Shown here one piece after another: positions 8,763 through 15,532 of a stretch of 34,392 nt of DNA; positions within the stretch are counted from its first letter, which is position 1, and each line of letters begins with the position of its first letter. Source of the stretch: a virus. Location of the stretch: positions 1-34,392 of IMG/VR virus record IMGVR_UViG_3300034072_001496; one strand, given 5' to 3'. The translations under genes were made by a program, and so were the position numbers. The notes beneath the pieces are model-generated. The model made no database searches and was not told the DNA's origin. It saw nothing but the letters and a program-made list of their open reading frames with translations.

Positions 8763-9259
8763 GCCTCGCCCCCTGCATCGGCGCTGAATGCCGCTTTCAG
8801 ATGGTCGCTGAGCACTTCTACCGCGTGGGCTTGATCGCTTTCCGACGCTCCGATGAACTGCCGCTTGGGGATGACGATGACTGCGAACGCGCCATAGGCG
8901 CGCTTGGTGTTTTCGCGGAACGGCCTGGTTGTGCCGCCATAGTTGTGGATGGCAGCATACTTGGCCGGTCCAGCAGTCTCTTCGACGCCAATTTCTGCGA
9001 AATCTGGACCATTGGCGCTGTCGATCTGATTGCGCAGGTGACCGTCTTTCACCAGGAGCGGCTTCTGGTTGTCCTTGTCTTTACGGGGTGCCCAGGGCAC
9101 ACCCATGGGATCAATCTGCTGATTGAACCGATTGCGTGTTTCGACGAGCCAGTTTCCGGCGATGTCGGCCATCGGCTGGCTCAGGTCACCGACCGCTTCC
9201 AGCGCGCGCTGCAACGCCGGGCTGAGCTGGTCGAACAGGTTGATGCTGACGCCGCTCAT
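8759..9259 (-). CDS. gpG-like virion morphogenesis / tail completion protein
   Basis: This 166-residue protein belongs to the Mu gpG-type phage virion morphogenesis family, which helps connect tails to heads. Diagnostic segments are the helix with NRFNQQIDPMGVPWAPRK followed by LVKDGHLRNQI, then an AAIHNYGG motif about 100 residues in and the R-x-F-IG segment (PKRQFIGAS) near the end. Length is normal for the family. It overlaps the gp36-like gene upstream and the gp37-like gene downstream as ATGA, making a tight head-tail joining cluster. Confidence 0.88.
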   Translation of the reverse strand: MSGVSINLFDQLSPALQRALEAVGDLSQPMADIAGNWLVETRNRFNQQIDPMGVPWAPRKDKDNQKPLLVKDGHLRNQIDSANGPDFAEIGVEETAGPAKYAAIHNYGGTTRPFRENTKRAYGAFAVIVIPKRQFIGASESDQAHAVEVLSDHLKAAFSADAGGEA

Positions 9260-9960
9260 CGCACATAGCTCTTGAGCCGGTCGGGATAGACAGGGCGACC
9301 CGGCGCGATCAGCACGGGATCCGTGCTGGTCGACGGGGCCATGGCAATGCCCAGCTTGATCTTGCCACTGCCGATCGCCTCCAGATTGCGCATCGCAATC
9401 TTCTGCGCGTCCTCGACATTCTTGGGCAGCTCGCGGCGATACAGCCGGGCGTGCGCAATGTCGGCGATCGCCATCTCGACCAGCTGCGGCACGCTGGGCA
9501 GCGGCAGCGTGTACCGGTCGGCCAGATACGCCTCGGCCTGCGCCTGGGCGTCGGCCAGCGCACCGATCAGCATCTTGCGATCGATGCGCCCGTCGCCGGC
9601 ATCGGTGAGCAGGATGATCTCCTCCAGGCCAAACCGGTCGACAAAGGCCTCGATCGACAGCATCGGCGCGCCGCCGCCCGGCATCGTCCAGCTGCCGTCA
9701 AGCACGGCCAGCTCGATCTGCGTATCGCGGTCGCCGCCAACGGTGCCGAGCAGCGCGGTAATCAGATACAGCTCACCATCGCTGCCGCCGCCGATCGTCA
9801 GGCTGGCTCGGCCAGCAGCCAGCGTGTCGTCCAGGTCAAGCGCCGCTGCGCCGCTGACCAGCCCGCGCGCCTCGCTGGTGACGCTGACGATCGCCTGAGC
9901 AGGCCCCAGATCCTCGACCAGCGTCTCCTGCGGGCTCTTGAGGCGGCGGATGACGCTCAT
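9256..9960 (-). CDS. gp36-like (DUF1320) head-tail joining protein with extra N-terminal domain
   Basis: Of 234 residues, the C-terminal ~135 form a DUF1320/Mu gp36-type domain: LSIEAFVDRFG at the start, then ADAQAQAEAYLADRYTLPLP and the helical IADIAHARLYRRELP. The first ~95 residues (MSVIRRLKSPQETLVED, then a beta-rich stretch with GRASLTIGGGSDGELYLIT) are a separate domain resembling small phage proteins that otherwise precede gp36-like genes. This looks like a fusion of two head-tail proteins. I chose the ATG at 9960 because it overlaps the upstream stop as ATGA; a longer upstream frame exists but is antisense shadow. gp36-like proteins are taken to form a connector ring between portal and tail. 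Confidence 0.8.
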   Translation of the reverse strand: MSVIRRLKSPQETLVEDLGPAQAIVSVTSEARGLVSGAAALDLDDTLAAGRASLTIGGGSDGELYLITALLGTVGGDRDTQIELAVLDGSWTMPGGGAPMLSIEAFVDRFGLEEIILLTDAGDGRIDRKMLIGALADAQAQAEAYLADRYTLPLPSVPQLVEMAIADIAHARLYRRELPKNVEDAQKIAMRNLEAIGSGKIKLGIAMAPSTSTDPVLIAPGRPVYPDRLKSYVR

Positions 9961-10181
9961 GCCGCCCACCAGGCGTCGAGAGCCCAAAACACGCCCGACA
10001 GAACGGACAGGCCGATTGATAGCAAACCGAGGCAGCCGGAGATGACGATCAACCGCTCTTCGCGCCGCGTGTCTTGTTGTGCCTGCAGGTTGTCCAGCAC
10101 GACGAGCCAACAGAATGGTACGCCCGCCGCGAAGGCAACGACCGATGCGCAGATTGCGAGCAGGATCGCCAGCTGCTGCAT
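9957..10181 (-). CDS. Small membrane protein, two predicted membrane helices
   Basis: This 74-residue protein has hydrophobic segments at about residues 4-29 and 46-70, separated by a charged turn (DTRREER). It starts in TAATG overlap with the upstream gene and ends in ATGA overlap with gp36. Its size and two-helix hairpin are compatible with a holin or spanin partner, but no endolysin lies beside it and it sits within the head genes, so the function is open. It could also be a late-expressed inner-membrane modifier. Confidence 0.65.
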   Translation of the reverse strand: MQQLAILLAICASVVAFAAGVPFCWLVVLDNLQAQQDTRREERLIVISGCLGLLSIGLSVLSGVFWALDAWWAA

Positions 10182-10537
10182 TACGCGGCCTTCGCGGCTT
10201 CAGCCATGACCACAAATGCGGCAACCTGGTCCGCATCGTTGCGATCGACGCTGTCAGCCAGAAGCTGCTGGATGTCCGGCTTCTTGGTTGCGCTGCCCAG
10301 ATCGAGCTGTGCAACTTGCGCGAGCGCCTTCAGCTGCTTCACGCTCAGCGGGGCAAGCGCGGCATCGATCGGGTCGGAACCATCGGTCGCAACCGCGCCT
10401 TCGGGTACCAGCTCGAGCGCGCCGAGTGCGACCAGCTCGATCGCATCGTTTTCGTCCAGCTCGATGACGGAGCCGGGCAGATCTTCGCTCTTGGGTTCGC
10501 GGCCCAACAGGCGCGTCAAGACGGTGTAGAGAGGCAT
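10181..10537 (-). CDS. Small head-module protein of unknown function
   Basis: 118 residues with the ATG at 10537, chosen because a GGAG Shine-Dalgarno lies 8 nt upstream; a start at 10573 lacks one. The N-terminal half (PLYTVLTRLLGREPKSEDL, then GSVIELDENDAIELVALG) and the C-terminal half (LSVKQLKALAQVAQLDL) look like a short acidic adaptor. Proteins of this type follow the major capsid in Mu-like siphoviruses. I know no function. It is the first of a run of overlapping genes (TAATG at its end). Confidence 0.68.
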   Translation of the reverse strand: MPLYTVLTRLLGREPKSEDLPGSVIELDENDAIELVALGALELVPEGAVATDGSDPIDAALAPLSVKQLKALAQVAQLDLGSATKKPDIQQLLADSVDRNDADQVAAFVVMAEAAKAA

Positions 10538-10623
10538 GGGTTTCTCCGGCAAATGGGGAGGGAGAGAACGCAAGGGGCGGGTGAACAGGGAACCCGCCCC
10601 TCACGCCAGGCTGCACAACGGGA

Positions 10624-11565
10624 TCAGAATGCGGCCTGGAACAGGTAGCCGGCATCGGCGCCGACCAGCTCGGCGGAGAACTCGTCCAGGACGGCGTTCT
10701 TCCAGCTGCGGATGTCGCCGTCCCATTCGACGGCCTCGACCAGCGGATGGTTGGCCAGCTGATAGGTATATCCATAGCTGGGCAGCGGCATGGCTCGCAT
10801 GCCTTCGGGCGGTACGTACGCCAGGATCACGTCGCCGCCCCAGACGTCCACGGTGGTGACATCGTCAGTGTCGTAGATCGCATCGCCCGACACCACATTC
10901 TCGATGTCGAAATACGACTGCAGCATCGGCATCGTAACTGCCGAGCTGTTCGTGTACTTGAAATGGTCGAGCAGCTTCGGATGCTTCTGCAGCGAGCTGG
11001 TGACCGCCCCGCCGAGGACAAGGGTGTTGGGTCGGCGACCGATGCGCTTGCGGATCACTTCCTTAGCATCGAACACCTGGGTCTTCGGGTCGCTGTCCGG
11101 GCTGGACCACTTGTTGGTGCCGGTCAGCGCGACCTTGTTGGTCGAGGCATAGCTGGCTGCGTTGCGCGCGACCTGAGCCTGCTGGATTTCCTTTTCCAGA
11201 GCGATCACGGCCAGCACGGTGTCGACACCGGTCTGCTGCAGGTTGATGCCCGGAATTGCTCCAGCTTCTTCCTGGTGCTCGATCGGGATCACGCTGGCCA
11301 GCGCCTCCTGGTGCAGATTCACCGCCTTGCCCTCGTACCCGAATTCGAGCCGGGCGATCTGCGAGCCGGGCGCGCGCCGCGTGCGGCGACGGCGGAAGCT
11401 CGAGCGGTCGAACTCGATCCGCTTGGCTGCGCGGGTCGGCATGGTGACCTGGGGGAAGAGGAAGCGACCGACCATCTCGGCATTGACGTAGCCGCGCGCG
11501 TGATTGGTCAGGATGGGATCGACAACGCGCGCCTGGGCAGCGTTCATCTGTTGGCCGACAGTCAT
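10624..11565 (-). CDS. Major capsid protein
   Basis: 313 residues. It follows the protease and cement genes and fits the HK97-fold capsid group of Mu-like siphoviruses (major capsid GpT/E type). Recognisable parts are an N-arm (MTVGQQMNAAQARVVDPILT), FPQVTMPTRAAKRIEFDR, an R-rich loop, a long helix (DTVLAVIALEKEIQQAQVA) equivalent to the spine helix, and a C-terminal P-domain with IRKRIGRRPNTLVLGG. Near the end it has the aromatic strand YGYTYQLANHPLVE. The ATG has GGAG 10 nt upstream. Product would be abundant, consistent with gaps of 86-88 bp on either side in an otherwise packed operon. Confidence 0.88.
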   Translation of the reverse strand: MTVGQQMNAAQARVVDPILTNHARGYVNAEMVGRFLFPQVTMPTRAAKRIEFDRSSFRRRRTRRAPGSQIARLEFGYEGKAVNLHQEALASVIPIEHQEEAGAIPGINLQQTGVDTVLAVIALEKEIQQAQVARNAASYASTNKVALTGTNKWSSPDSDPKTQVFDAKEVIRKRIGRRPNTLVLGGAVTSSLQKHPKLLDHFKYTNSSAVTMPMLQSYFDIENVVSGDAIYDTDDVTTVDVWGGDVILAYVPPEGMRAMPLPSYGYTYQLANHPLVEAVEWDGDIRSWKNAVLDEFSAELVGADAGYLFQAAF

Positions 11566-11653
11566 GAAATGGGTCTCCGATAAGCTGGATTTGCGCCTGG
11601 TGTGAAAGGGTCAGCAGGCAGGCAGCGCGCGCCTGCCCGCTGGGGGTTCGGGT

Positions 11654-11986
11654 TTACGGGGTGAGCAGCATCTCGATGATCTTGCCGTCGCCGGATGCCG
11701 CCTCGATCGCGTAGCCAAGGATCTCGCCAGTACCGCCCTGGGCGATAGCTTTTCCGGCAGCGTCGGACTTGATCGGACCGCCGACGGCGATCGCGCCGCC
11801 AGCCTCGACCTTGGTGGTGCCCAGGACATTGACGGCCACGGCATCGCCGGCTGCGGCGGGATATTGCGTGACGCCAGCGGCCTTCGCGCCTGCGCCGCAA
11901 ACGGCACCGGCAAATGTGGTGAAACGATTAGCGGAAAGCGCGGCGGCTGCGATCAGCGACAGCGCCAGGACCGGGGTACTCTGCAT
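11654..11986 (-). CDS. Capsid cement / head decoration protein (DUF2190-like)
   Basis: 110 residues, small, glycine/alanine/valine-rich and beta-prone, lying between protease and major capsid, the usual place of decoration proteins. The N-terminal MQSTPVLALSLIAAAAL is hydrophobic but reads as a beta-prone start rather than a sure signal peptide. The middle repeats AGDAVAVNVLGTTKVEAGG and AIAVGGPIKSDAAGK, as in DUF2190 capsid cement proteins. The Shine-Dalgarno AAGGAAA precedes the ATG. Its role would be to stabilise the capsid lattice after expansion. Confidence 0.75.
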   Translation of the reverse strand: MQSTPVLALSLIAAAALSANRFTTFAGAVCGAGAKAAGVTQYPAAAGDAVAVNVLGTTKVEAGGAIAVGGPIKSDAAGKAIAQGGTGEILGYAIEAASGDGKIIEMLLTP

Positions 11987-12075
11987 CGGGGTTTCCTTCA
12001 GGTTGAAACGGGGTTGAAAGCGGGCTGCGCGCCGGTCAGGACGCGGAAGCCCGCCACGTCATCAGCGCGCGTTCG

Positions 12076-13095
12076 TCAGACCTGGGCCTGGCGAACGGCA
12101 TCCATCCAGGCCATGTCGGGCTTTTCGGCCTGGATCGCCTTGGCGCGGGCGAAGAGTTCGGCCTGGCCGGGATCGACCGAATAGCCCGGAGGGGCAGCGA
12201 AATTGGCCACCTTGACCTTGGGGTCGCCGCCCTTCGGGGCCAGCTCGGCAAAGCTGACCAGCGGCTTTGCGCCGCCCAGCAGCTTCTTGAGCGCGGCAGC
12301 GGGCGGCATCTTTTCCGCATCGGCCTCGCCGAAGCTCACCGGCTCAACCTTCTCGCCCAGCTGGTCGAGCACGCCGACGAGCAGGCTCTTGCCGGCCGGG
12401 GCCAGCGTGCCCTTGGACACCATGTCTTCGGCAAAGCTGACATGGTCGGCATGACGGGCATCTGCAGCGGCCTTGGCGGCAGCTTCTTCGCGCGCCTTGA
12501 TGGCGGCTTCGCGTTCGTCCAGCGCGCGCTGGCGCTCGGCGAAATCGGCGGTCTGGTCGTCGGTCTTGGTCGTCGGGCTCGGGGGCATTGGGGACTTCTC
12601 CTGGCTGTGTTCGGGTTCGGGGGTTTCGTGCAGGGCAAAGCTGACCAGGCCGTCAGTGCCGCCCTCGGCGAGCGAGACGGTGCCGAGGCCCTTGAGCGCG
12701 GGCGCAGCAGCGCCGAGAAAGCCGATATGCTTGAGGTACCAGCTGCCGGGCCTGGGATTGCCGTGATGCGTCGGGGGGTAGAATGAGGCGCTGACCTTGC
12801 GGTACCGGCCGGCGTTAACCGCATCGGCAAACTCGGGCTCGACCTTGTCGACCTCGGCGATCAGCTCGTCGCCCTGCAGGCGCAGGCCCGTAGCCCAGCC
12901 ATAGGCAGGATGATCGATCGCAGGATGCCCGATGACCAGCGGCGCGGGATCGCCCTCGGCGTCATAGGCGGCTGCGGCCTGGACCAGGTCGTCACGCGAA
13001 AAGCTGTGACGGCTCCCGTCCACCGACGTGAAGCTGCCTGGCTTGAAGATGCGGATGGTGCCCGCGCCGCTGCTGAAGGAAACTGCCTGATCCAT
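12076..13095 (-). CDS. Mu I-like head maturation protease with scaffold region
   Basis: 339 residues. The N-terminal ~170 form the Mu I-type phage protease: IRIFKPGSF, then PLVIGHPAIDHPAYGWATGL, then RKVSASFYPP, ending around LKHIGFLGAAAPALKGLG. The histidines in GHP and the serine in VSAS fit the protease family. Residues ~190-250 are a charged helical stretch (RALDEREAAIKAREEAAAK) acting as scaffold, as in Mu I/Z. It is the first gene of the left late arm and the palindrome at 13134-13147 lies 39 bp upstream. No in-frame alternative start exists before an upstream stop and no Shine-Dalgarno precedes the ATG, so the message may be leaderless. Confidence 0.9.
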   Translation of the reverse strand: MDQAVSFSSGAGTIRIFKPGSFTSVDGSRHSFSRDDLVQAAAAYDAEGDPAPLVIGHPAIDHPAYGWATGLRLQGDELIAEVDKVEPEFADAVNAGRYRKVSASFYPPTHHGNPRPGSWYLKHIGFLGAAAPALKGLGTVSLAEGGTDGLVSFALHETPEPEHSQEKSPMPPSPTTKTDDQTADFAERQRALDEREAAIKAREEAAAKAAADARHADHVSFAEDMVSKGTLAPAGKSLLVGVLDQLGEKVEPVSFGEADAEKMPPAAALKKLLGGAKPLVSFAELAPKGGDPKVKVANFAAPPGYSVDPGQAELFARAKAIQAEKPDMAWMDAVRQAQV

Positions 13096-13103
13096 GGACC
13101 AGG

Positions 13104-13109
13104 GCTTAG
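13104..13109 (-). promoter_or_regulatory. Candidate -10 of left late arm promoter
   Basis: CTAAGC on the minus strand lies 31.5 bp from the centre of the palindrome at 13134-13147, the spacing expected if an activator binds at about -43, as Mor does at Mu Pm. It would start RNA near 13098, a few bases before the protease ATG. The hexamer is a poor match to TATAAT, as is usual for activator-dependent promoters. Prediction only. Confidence 0.35.
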
Positions 13110-13133
13110 GCCGTGTTGGAAAGCGCCGTCGGT

Positions 13134-13147
13134 GTGAGCTGGCTCAC
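13134..13147. promoter_or_regulatory. Perfect 14-bp palindrome, probable late activator site (left arm)
   Basis: GTGAGCTGGCTCAC is fully self-complementary. With one flanking base on each side it is a 16-bp identity (TGTGAGCTGGCTCACC) with 23756-23771, just before the right late arm. It lies in the only sizeable gap between the leftward head/tail operon and the rightward gene at 13256. I infer it is the operator of the Mor-like activator encoded at 23260-23760. Confidence 0.7.
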
Positions 13148-13171
13148 CGGGTCGCAAATCGGTCAGACAGC

Positions 13172-13177
13172 TATTGT
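13172..13177 (+). promoter_or_regulatory. Candidate activator-dependent -10 for the rightward gene at 13256
   Basis: TATTGT matches TATAAT at four of six positions. It starts 31.5 bp from the palindrome centre, so a start near 13184 would place the activator at -43.5, the Mu Mor geometry. The hexamer sits within a second inverted repeat, CAGACA-N5-TGTCTG (13164-13180), which could bind another regulator. No -35 box is evident. Confidence 0.45.
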
Positions 13178-13255
13178 CTGGCCCGGATCAGGCGAAAAGG
13201 CAAGCGCGATGCTCGGGGCCGTCTCTCCTGGTCGGACTTCCACAGGAGACGAAAA

Positions 13256-13696
13256 ATGGCTTTTGACACGATAGCTTATGTCGGCCCCGCCAAGTCGACG
13301 GTCAGCCTTCCTTATGATGGCGTAAAGGTGCAGGCGCGTCACGTTATCCGCAAGAACGGGGGCAAAGTTCGCTACCTCAACATCCAGATTGGCGCTGGCC
13401 TGGCGAAGAAGCTGGCAATGCATCGCGATCTTCACGAGATGCAGGTGCAGCTCGGCCGCGACAACGATGCCGGCAAGGTCGCGCTCATGCTGGACACCAA
13501 GGGCAACTTCGTCGCCAGGAAGGCGAAAAAGGCGGGCAGCTATACGCTCACTATCAACGAGCTCAGCGCCACCGGCAAATTCGCATTGGAGTTCGACGCC
13601 TTCACCAGGGACAATGTCGAGGTGCTGAAAATGCAGAGTGGTGCCAGCTTCTGCGCGTTTCTGGCAACTGCCGGCATGCTCGCTGTGGAGGGCTGA
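13256..13696 (+). CDS. Unknown protein, first gene rightward of the late control region
   Basis: 146 residues from the ATG at 13256, which has AGGAG 8 nt upstream; longer upstream starts lack support. The protein is basic and beta-prone (MAFDTIAYVGPAKSTVSLP, then KVRYLNIQIGAGLAKKL and AGSYTLTINELSATGKFAL) with no membrane segment or motif I know. The imperfect hairpin around 13211-13250 would partly cover the Shine-Dalgarno. The gene is three bases before the next one on the same strand, so they form a pair. If the shared palindrome is an activator site, this pair would be expressed late. Confidence 0.7.
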   Translation: MAFDTIAYVGPAKSTVSLPYDGVKVQARHVIRKNGGKVRYLNIQIGAGLAKKLAMHRDLHEMQVQLGRDNDAGKVALMLDTKGNFVARKAKKAGSYTLTINELSATGKFALEFDAFTRDNVEVLKMQSGASFCAFLATAGMLAVEG

Positions 13697-13699
13697 ACC

Positions 13700-14455
13700 A
13701 TGGGCGATGCAAATTCGGACGATGGCGCAATCGCAGACTTGCAGGCTCGGGTTGCGAGAATTCCCGACGAGCTCAAAGCAACAATACCGGAAGGCACCTC
13801 ACTCGTCATGTCGCCGCAGATCCTGCTGACGCGCATCCACAAAGCGACGACAATTCTCACGGGGAGCCTTGTTCCAGGCGTTGCGATCACCCTGTTCAAC
13901 GCACTCCAGAACCAGCCAACGATCGCGCAAGGGGTGTTGATGGCCGCGTTCACCAGCCTCCTCGCCCTCTCTCTTGGTACTTTGGCGTTGCTCCGCGACC
14001 AGCGCCGCAACATTGATTTGGTAAGGCGGCTAATCCGTGACCAAAGCTCCTCCGCTTATGGTGACACCCTGCGCGCCGCGAGCGCCAATGCTGACCAGGC
14101 GATTAGGCATGCCATGATCGACTCCGGCGAATTGGACGCCCGAGTCAAAGCCGATCTTGAGTTGGCGGAGTCCATTGCCAGCCTCGCGGCCACCAGCCCT
14201 GCGCCGCTAGAAGACGGACGCGAGGCAAAGATCGCAGAGGCTAAAGCAGAGATCGCTGAGCGTTTGCGTCAAAGTGAACTGGCTGAACGGCAGTTTGCTA
14301 CCTCATTGCATCAATCAGTTTTGCGGTGCTCCGGGCATAACCAAATACTTCAGCCAGCTGCTCTTCGCGGTTACGCTGAACCAATTCTAGCCCTGTTTGG
14401 CCTGGCTGTGTATTTTTTATGGCTTCAAAAAGTGAAGCCTCGTGGAAACAGATAA
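13700..14455 (+). CDS. Unknown membrane protein with coiled coil
   Basis: 251 residues. Hydrophobic segments lie at about 50-68 and 78-98 (ending LSLGTLALLRDQRR), followed by a long charged helical region to about residue 200 and a third hydrophobic stretch near 223-241. The last 158 bp (14298-14455) overlap head-on with the minus-strand gene 14298-14663, and base composition here is lower in GC than in the phage core. Either the true end is earlier through a rearrangement, or both genes genuinely overlap. No family recognised. A lysis, exclusion or signalling role is conceivable but unsupported. Confidence 0.55.
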   Translation: MGDANSDDGAIADLQARVARIPDELKATIPEGTSLVMSPQILLTRIHKATTILTGSLVPGVAITLFNALQNQPTIAQGVLMAAFTSLLALSLGTLALLRDQRRNIDLVRRLIRDQSSSAYGDTLRAASANADQAIRHAMIDSGELDARVKADLELAESIASLAATSPAPLEDGREAKIAEAKAEIAERLRQSELAERQFATSLHQSVLRCSGHNQILQPAALRGYAEPILALFGLAVYFLWLQKVKPRGNR

Positions 14456-14663
14456 TTTCATCCGCGCGTCCGAGTGGATCATTTGCGAAACGCGCCAGCT
14501 CAGCAATGAGCGAGCCAGCAATGTGATTTAGACAGCGAACCCTTTCTCGCAAAAGGGGCACCTCATCAGCCAGTACTTTTATAAGATCTAGCTGCTGGTG
14601 AAGCGCATGTTCAAGCCTGGCAACGGACTTTTTGAGCGCGGCAATTTCCTGTTCGTGGTCCAT
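14298..14663 (-). CDS. Small coiled-coil protein of unknown function
   Basis: 121 residues from the ATG at 14663, preceded by AAAGGACAGGACG as a Shine-Dalgarno; a longer frame starts at 14729 but runs back through the inverted repeats. The N-terminal half is a clear coiled coil (MDHEQEIAALKKSVARLEHAL, then EVPLLRERVRCLNHI). The C-terminal part has CFHEASLFEAIKN and EEQLAEVFGYAR. It converges on and overlaps the rightward membrane-protein gene. Two inverted repeats and a TTGACC -35-like box lie upstream, so it probably has its own regulated promoter. Confidence 0.55.
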   Translation of the reverse strand: MDHEQEIAALKKSVARLEHALHQQLDLIKVLADEVPLLRERVRCLNHIAGSLIAELARFANDPLGRADEIICFHEASLFEAIKNTQPGQTGLELVQRNREEQLAEVFGYARSTAKLIDAMR

Positions 14664-14676
14664 CGTCCTGTCCTTT

Positions 14677-14702
14677 CGTGAGCGAGTCGCAGCCCGCTCA
14701 CG
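14677..14702. repeat. Inverted repeat CGTGAGCG-N10-CGCTCACG
   Basis: An 8-bp perfect inverted repeat upstream of the minus-strand gene at 14663. It contains the GTGAGC and GCTCAC half-sites of the late-arm palindrome, but spaced 12 instead of 2 bp apart, i.e. one helical turn more. It may be a variant activator/repressor site or an mRNA leader hairpin. Confidence 0.45.
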
Positions 14703-14718
14703 ATAGGAGCTCCCAGCA

Positions 14719-14748
14719 CTAACCGACACCGGTTAGGGTCAATAGGAG
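14719..14748 (-). promoter_or_regulatory. Operator-like repeat CTAACC-N6-GGTTAG with adjacent -35 box
   Basis: CTAACC (14719-14724) and GGTTAG (14731-14736) form a perfect 6-bp dyad. On the minus strand TTGACC begins about 14742 and lies just before the dyad, so a repressor bound there would cover the spacer of a promoter for the gene at 14663. The -10 is not clear. The plus side is followed by TAGGAGCGA-ATG at 14752, which I do not accept as a gene. Confidence 0.4.
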
Positions 14749-14887
14749 CGAATGACCCCGAATTTCCCGATGGGCAGCCTGTCCATGCATGGTGGCGGGC
14801 TCCGGGGCACCCAAGTTGCGGACGGGGTGTCGATCGCGCTCTACGGGGCTCCTAGGGCGCTTTTCGTTTGGCCGCGTTCTGGACCCC

Positions 14888-15532
14888 TCATCCAGGTGGA
14901 AGCACCGCCTCCGTTATCAGCGTCGTGCCGAGCGTTTCCAAACTGCCCGCCGATACCTCGCGCAGCACCGTCAGGCAGTCGAACCACTGGCCCTGCACCT
15001 TATTGTCCGCCATGAACTTTGTCACGAACCGACGCGACCAGCGATCGTCCAGACTGCGCAGCCGGTTGGAGGTCAGCGTGACACGGCCATCGCCGATGAT
15101 CTCCTGGGGAGAGCCCAGGACCATGCTGCAGGTGTAGCCGGACTGGTCTGGGAACGGGAACATGCCTTCAGGCAAGCTTTCCGCATCATAGGCTGCAACC
15201 GAGGTCATGTCGCCGATCCCCCCGCTTTCGACTACATCGACACATTGGTAGGCCTTCTGCTTCTGCCAGCATCGGGTGGCACCGAACGGAGCATCAATCC
15301 GCTCCCCTGACTCGCCGGGCAAGCCGTATCGACCAGAGAAATAGCTACCGTCTGCCGCCTGCACCCAATCAACACGCAGGCGGCTCTCAAACTGATGGCC
15401 GCTCTTGTGGGTTACATCATTGCCATTGCTCAACGCATACACCGACATGCAGGTTATCAGTGTCAGAACCCCAATCGGTATGAGTATTTTGTTGCGCTCA
15501 CCGTCGTCTGCGCCCGCATCTTGACCGCTCAC
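14888..15532 (-). CDS. Membrane-anchored protein coupled to the repressor; possible exclusion or conversion factor
   Basis: 214 residues from a GTG at 15532 that overlaps the repressor stop as GTGA, with GGGAAG upstream; a TTG 18 nt earlier is a weaker start. A short polar N-terminus is followed by one membrane helix (residues ~17-35, ILIPIGVLTLITCMSVYAL) and a soluble domain of about 175 residues, probably periplasmic, with cysteines that could pair (RCW, QCVDV, TCSM, DCL). Being translated with the repressor, it should be made in the lysogen. That is typical of superinfection exclusion or lysogenic conversion genes, but I do not recognise the family. Confidence 0.68.
   Translation of the reverse strand: MSGQDAGADDGERNKILIPIGVLTLITCMSVYALSNGNDVTHKSGHQFESRLRVDWVQAADGSYFSGRYGLPGESGERIDAPFGATRCWQKQKAYQCVDVVESGGIGDMTSVAAYDAESLPEGMFPFPDQSGYTCSMVLGSPQEIIGDGRVTLTSNRLRSLDDRWSRRFVTKFMADNKVQGQWFDCLTVLREVSAGSLETLGTTLITEAVLPPG

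Noticed and set aside
14752-15015. Plus-strand frame with a good Shine-Dalgarno (TAGGAGCGA-ATG)
   Set aside because: Most of it is antisense to the coupled membrane-protein gene, and the protein is Pro/Ser/Arg low complexity. The first 130 bp could still hold something but no support was found.
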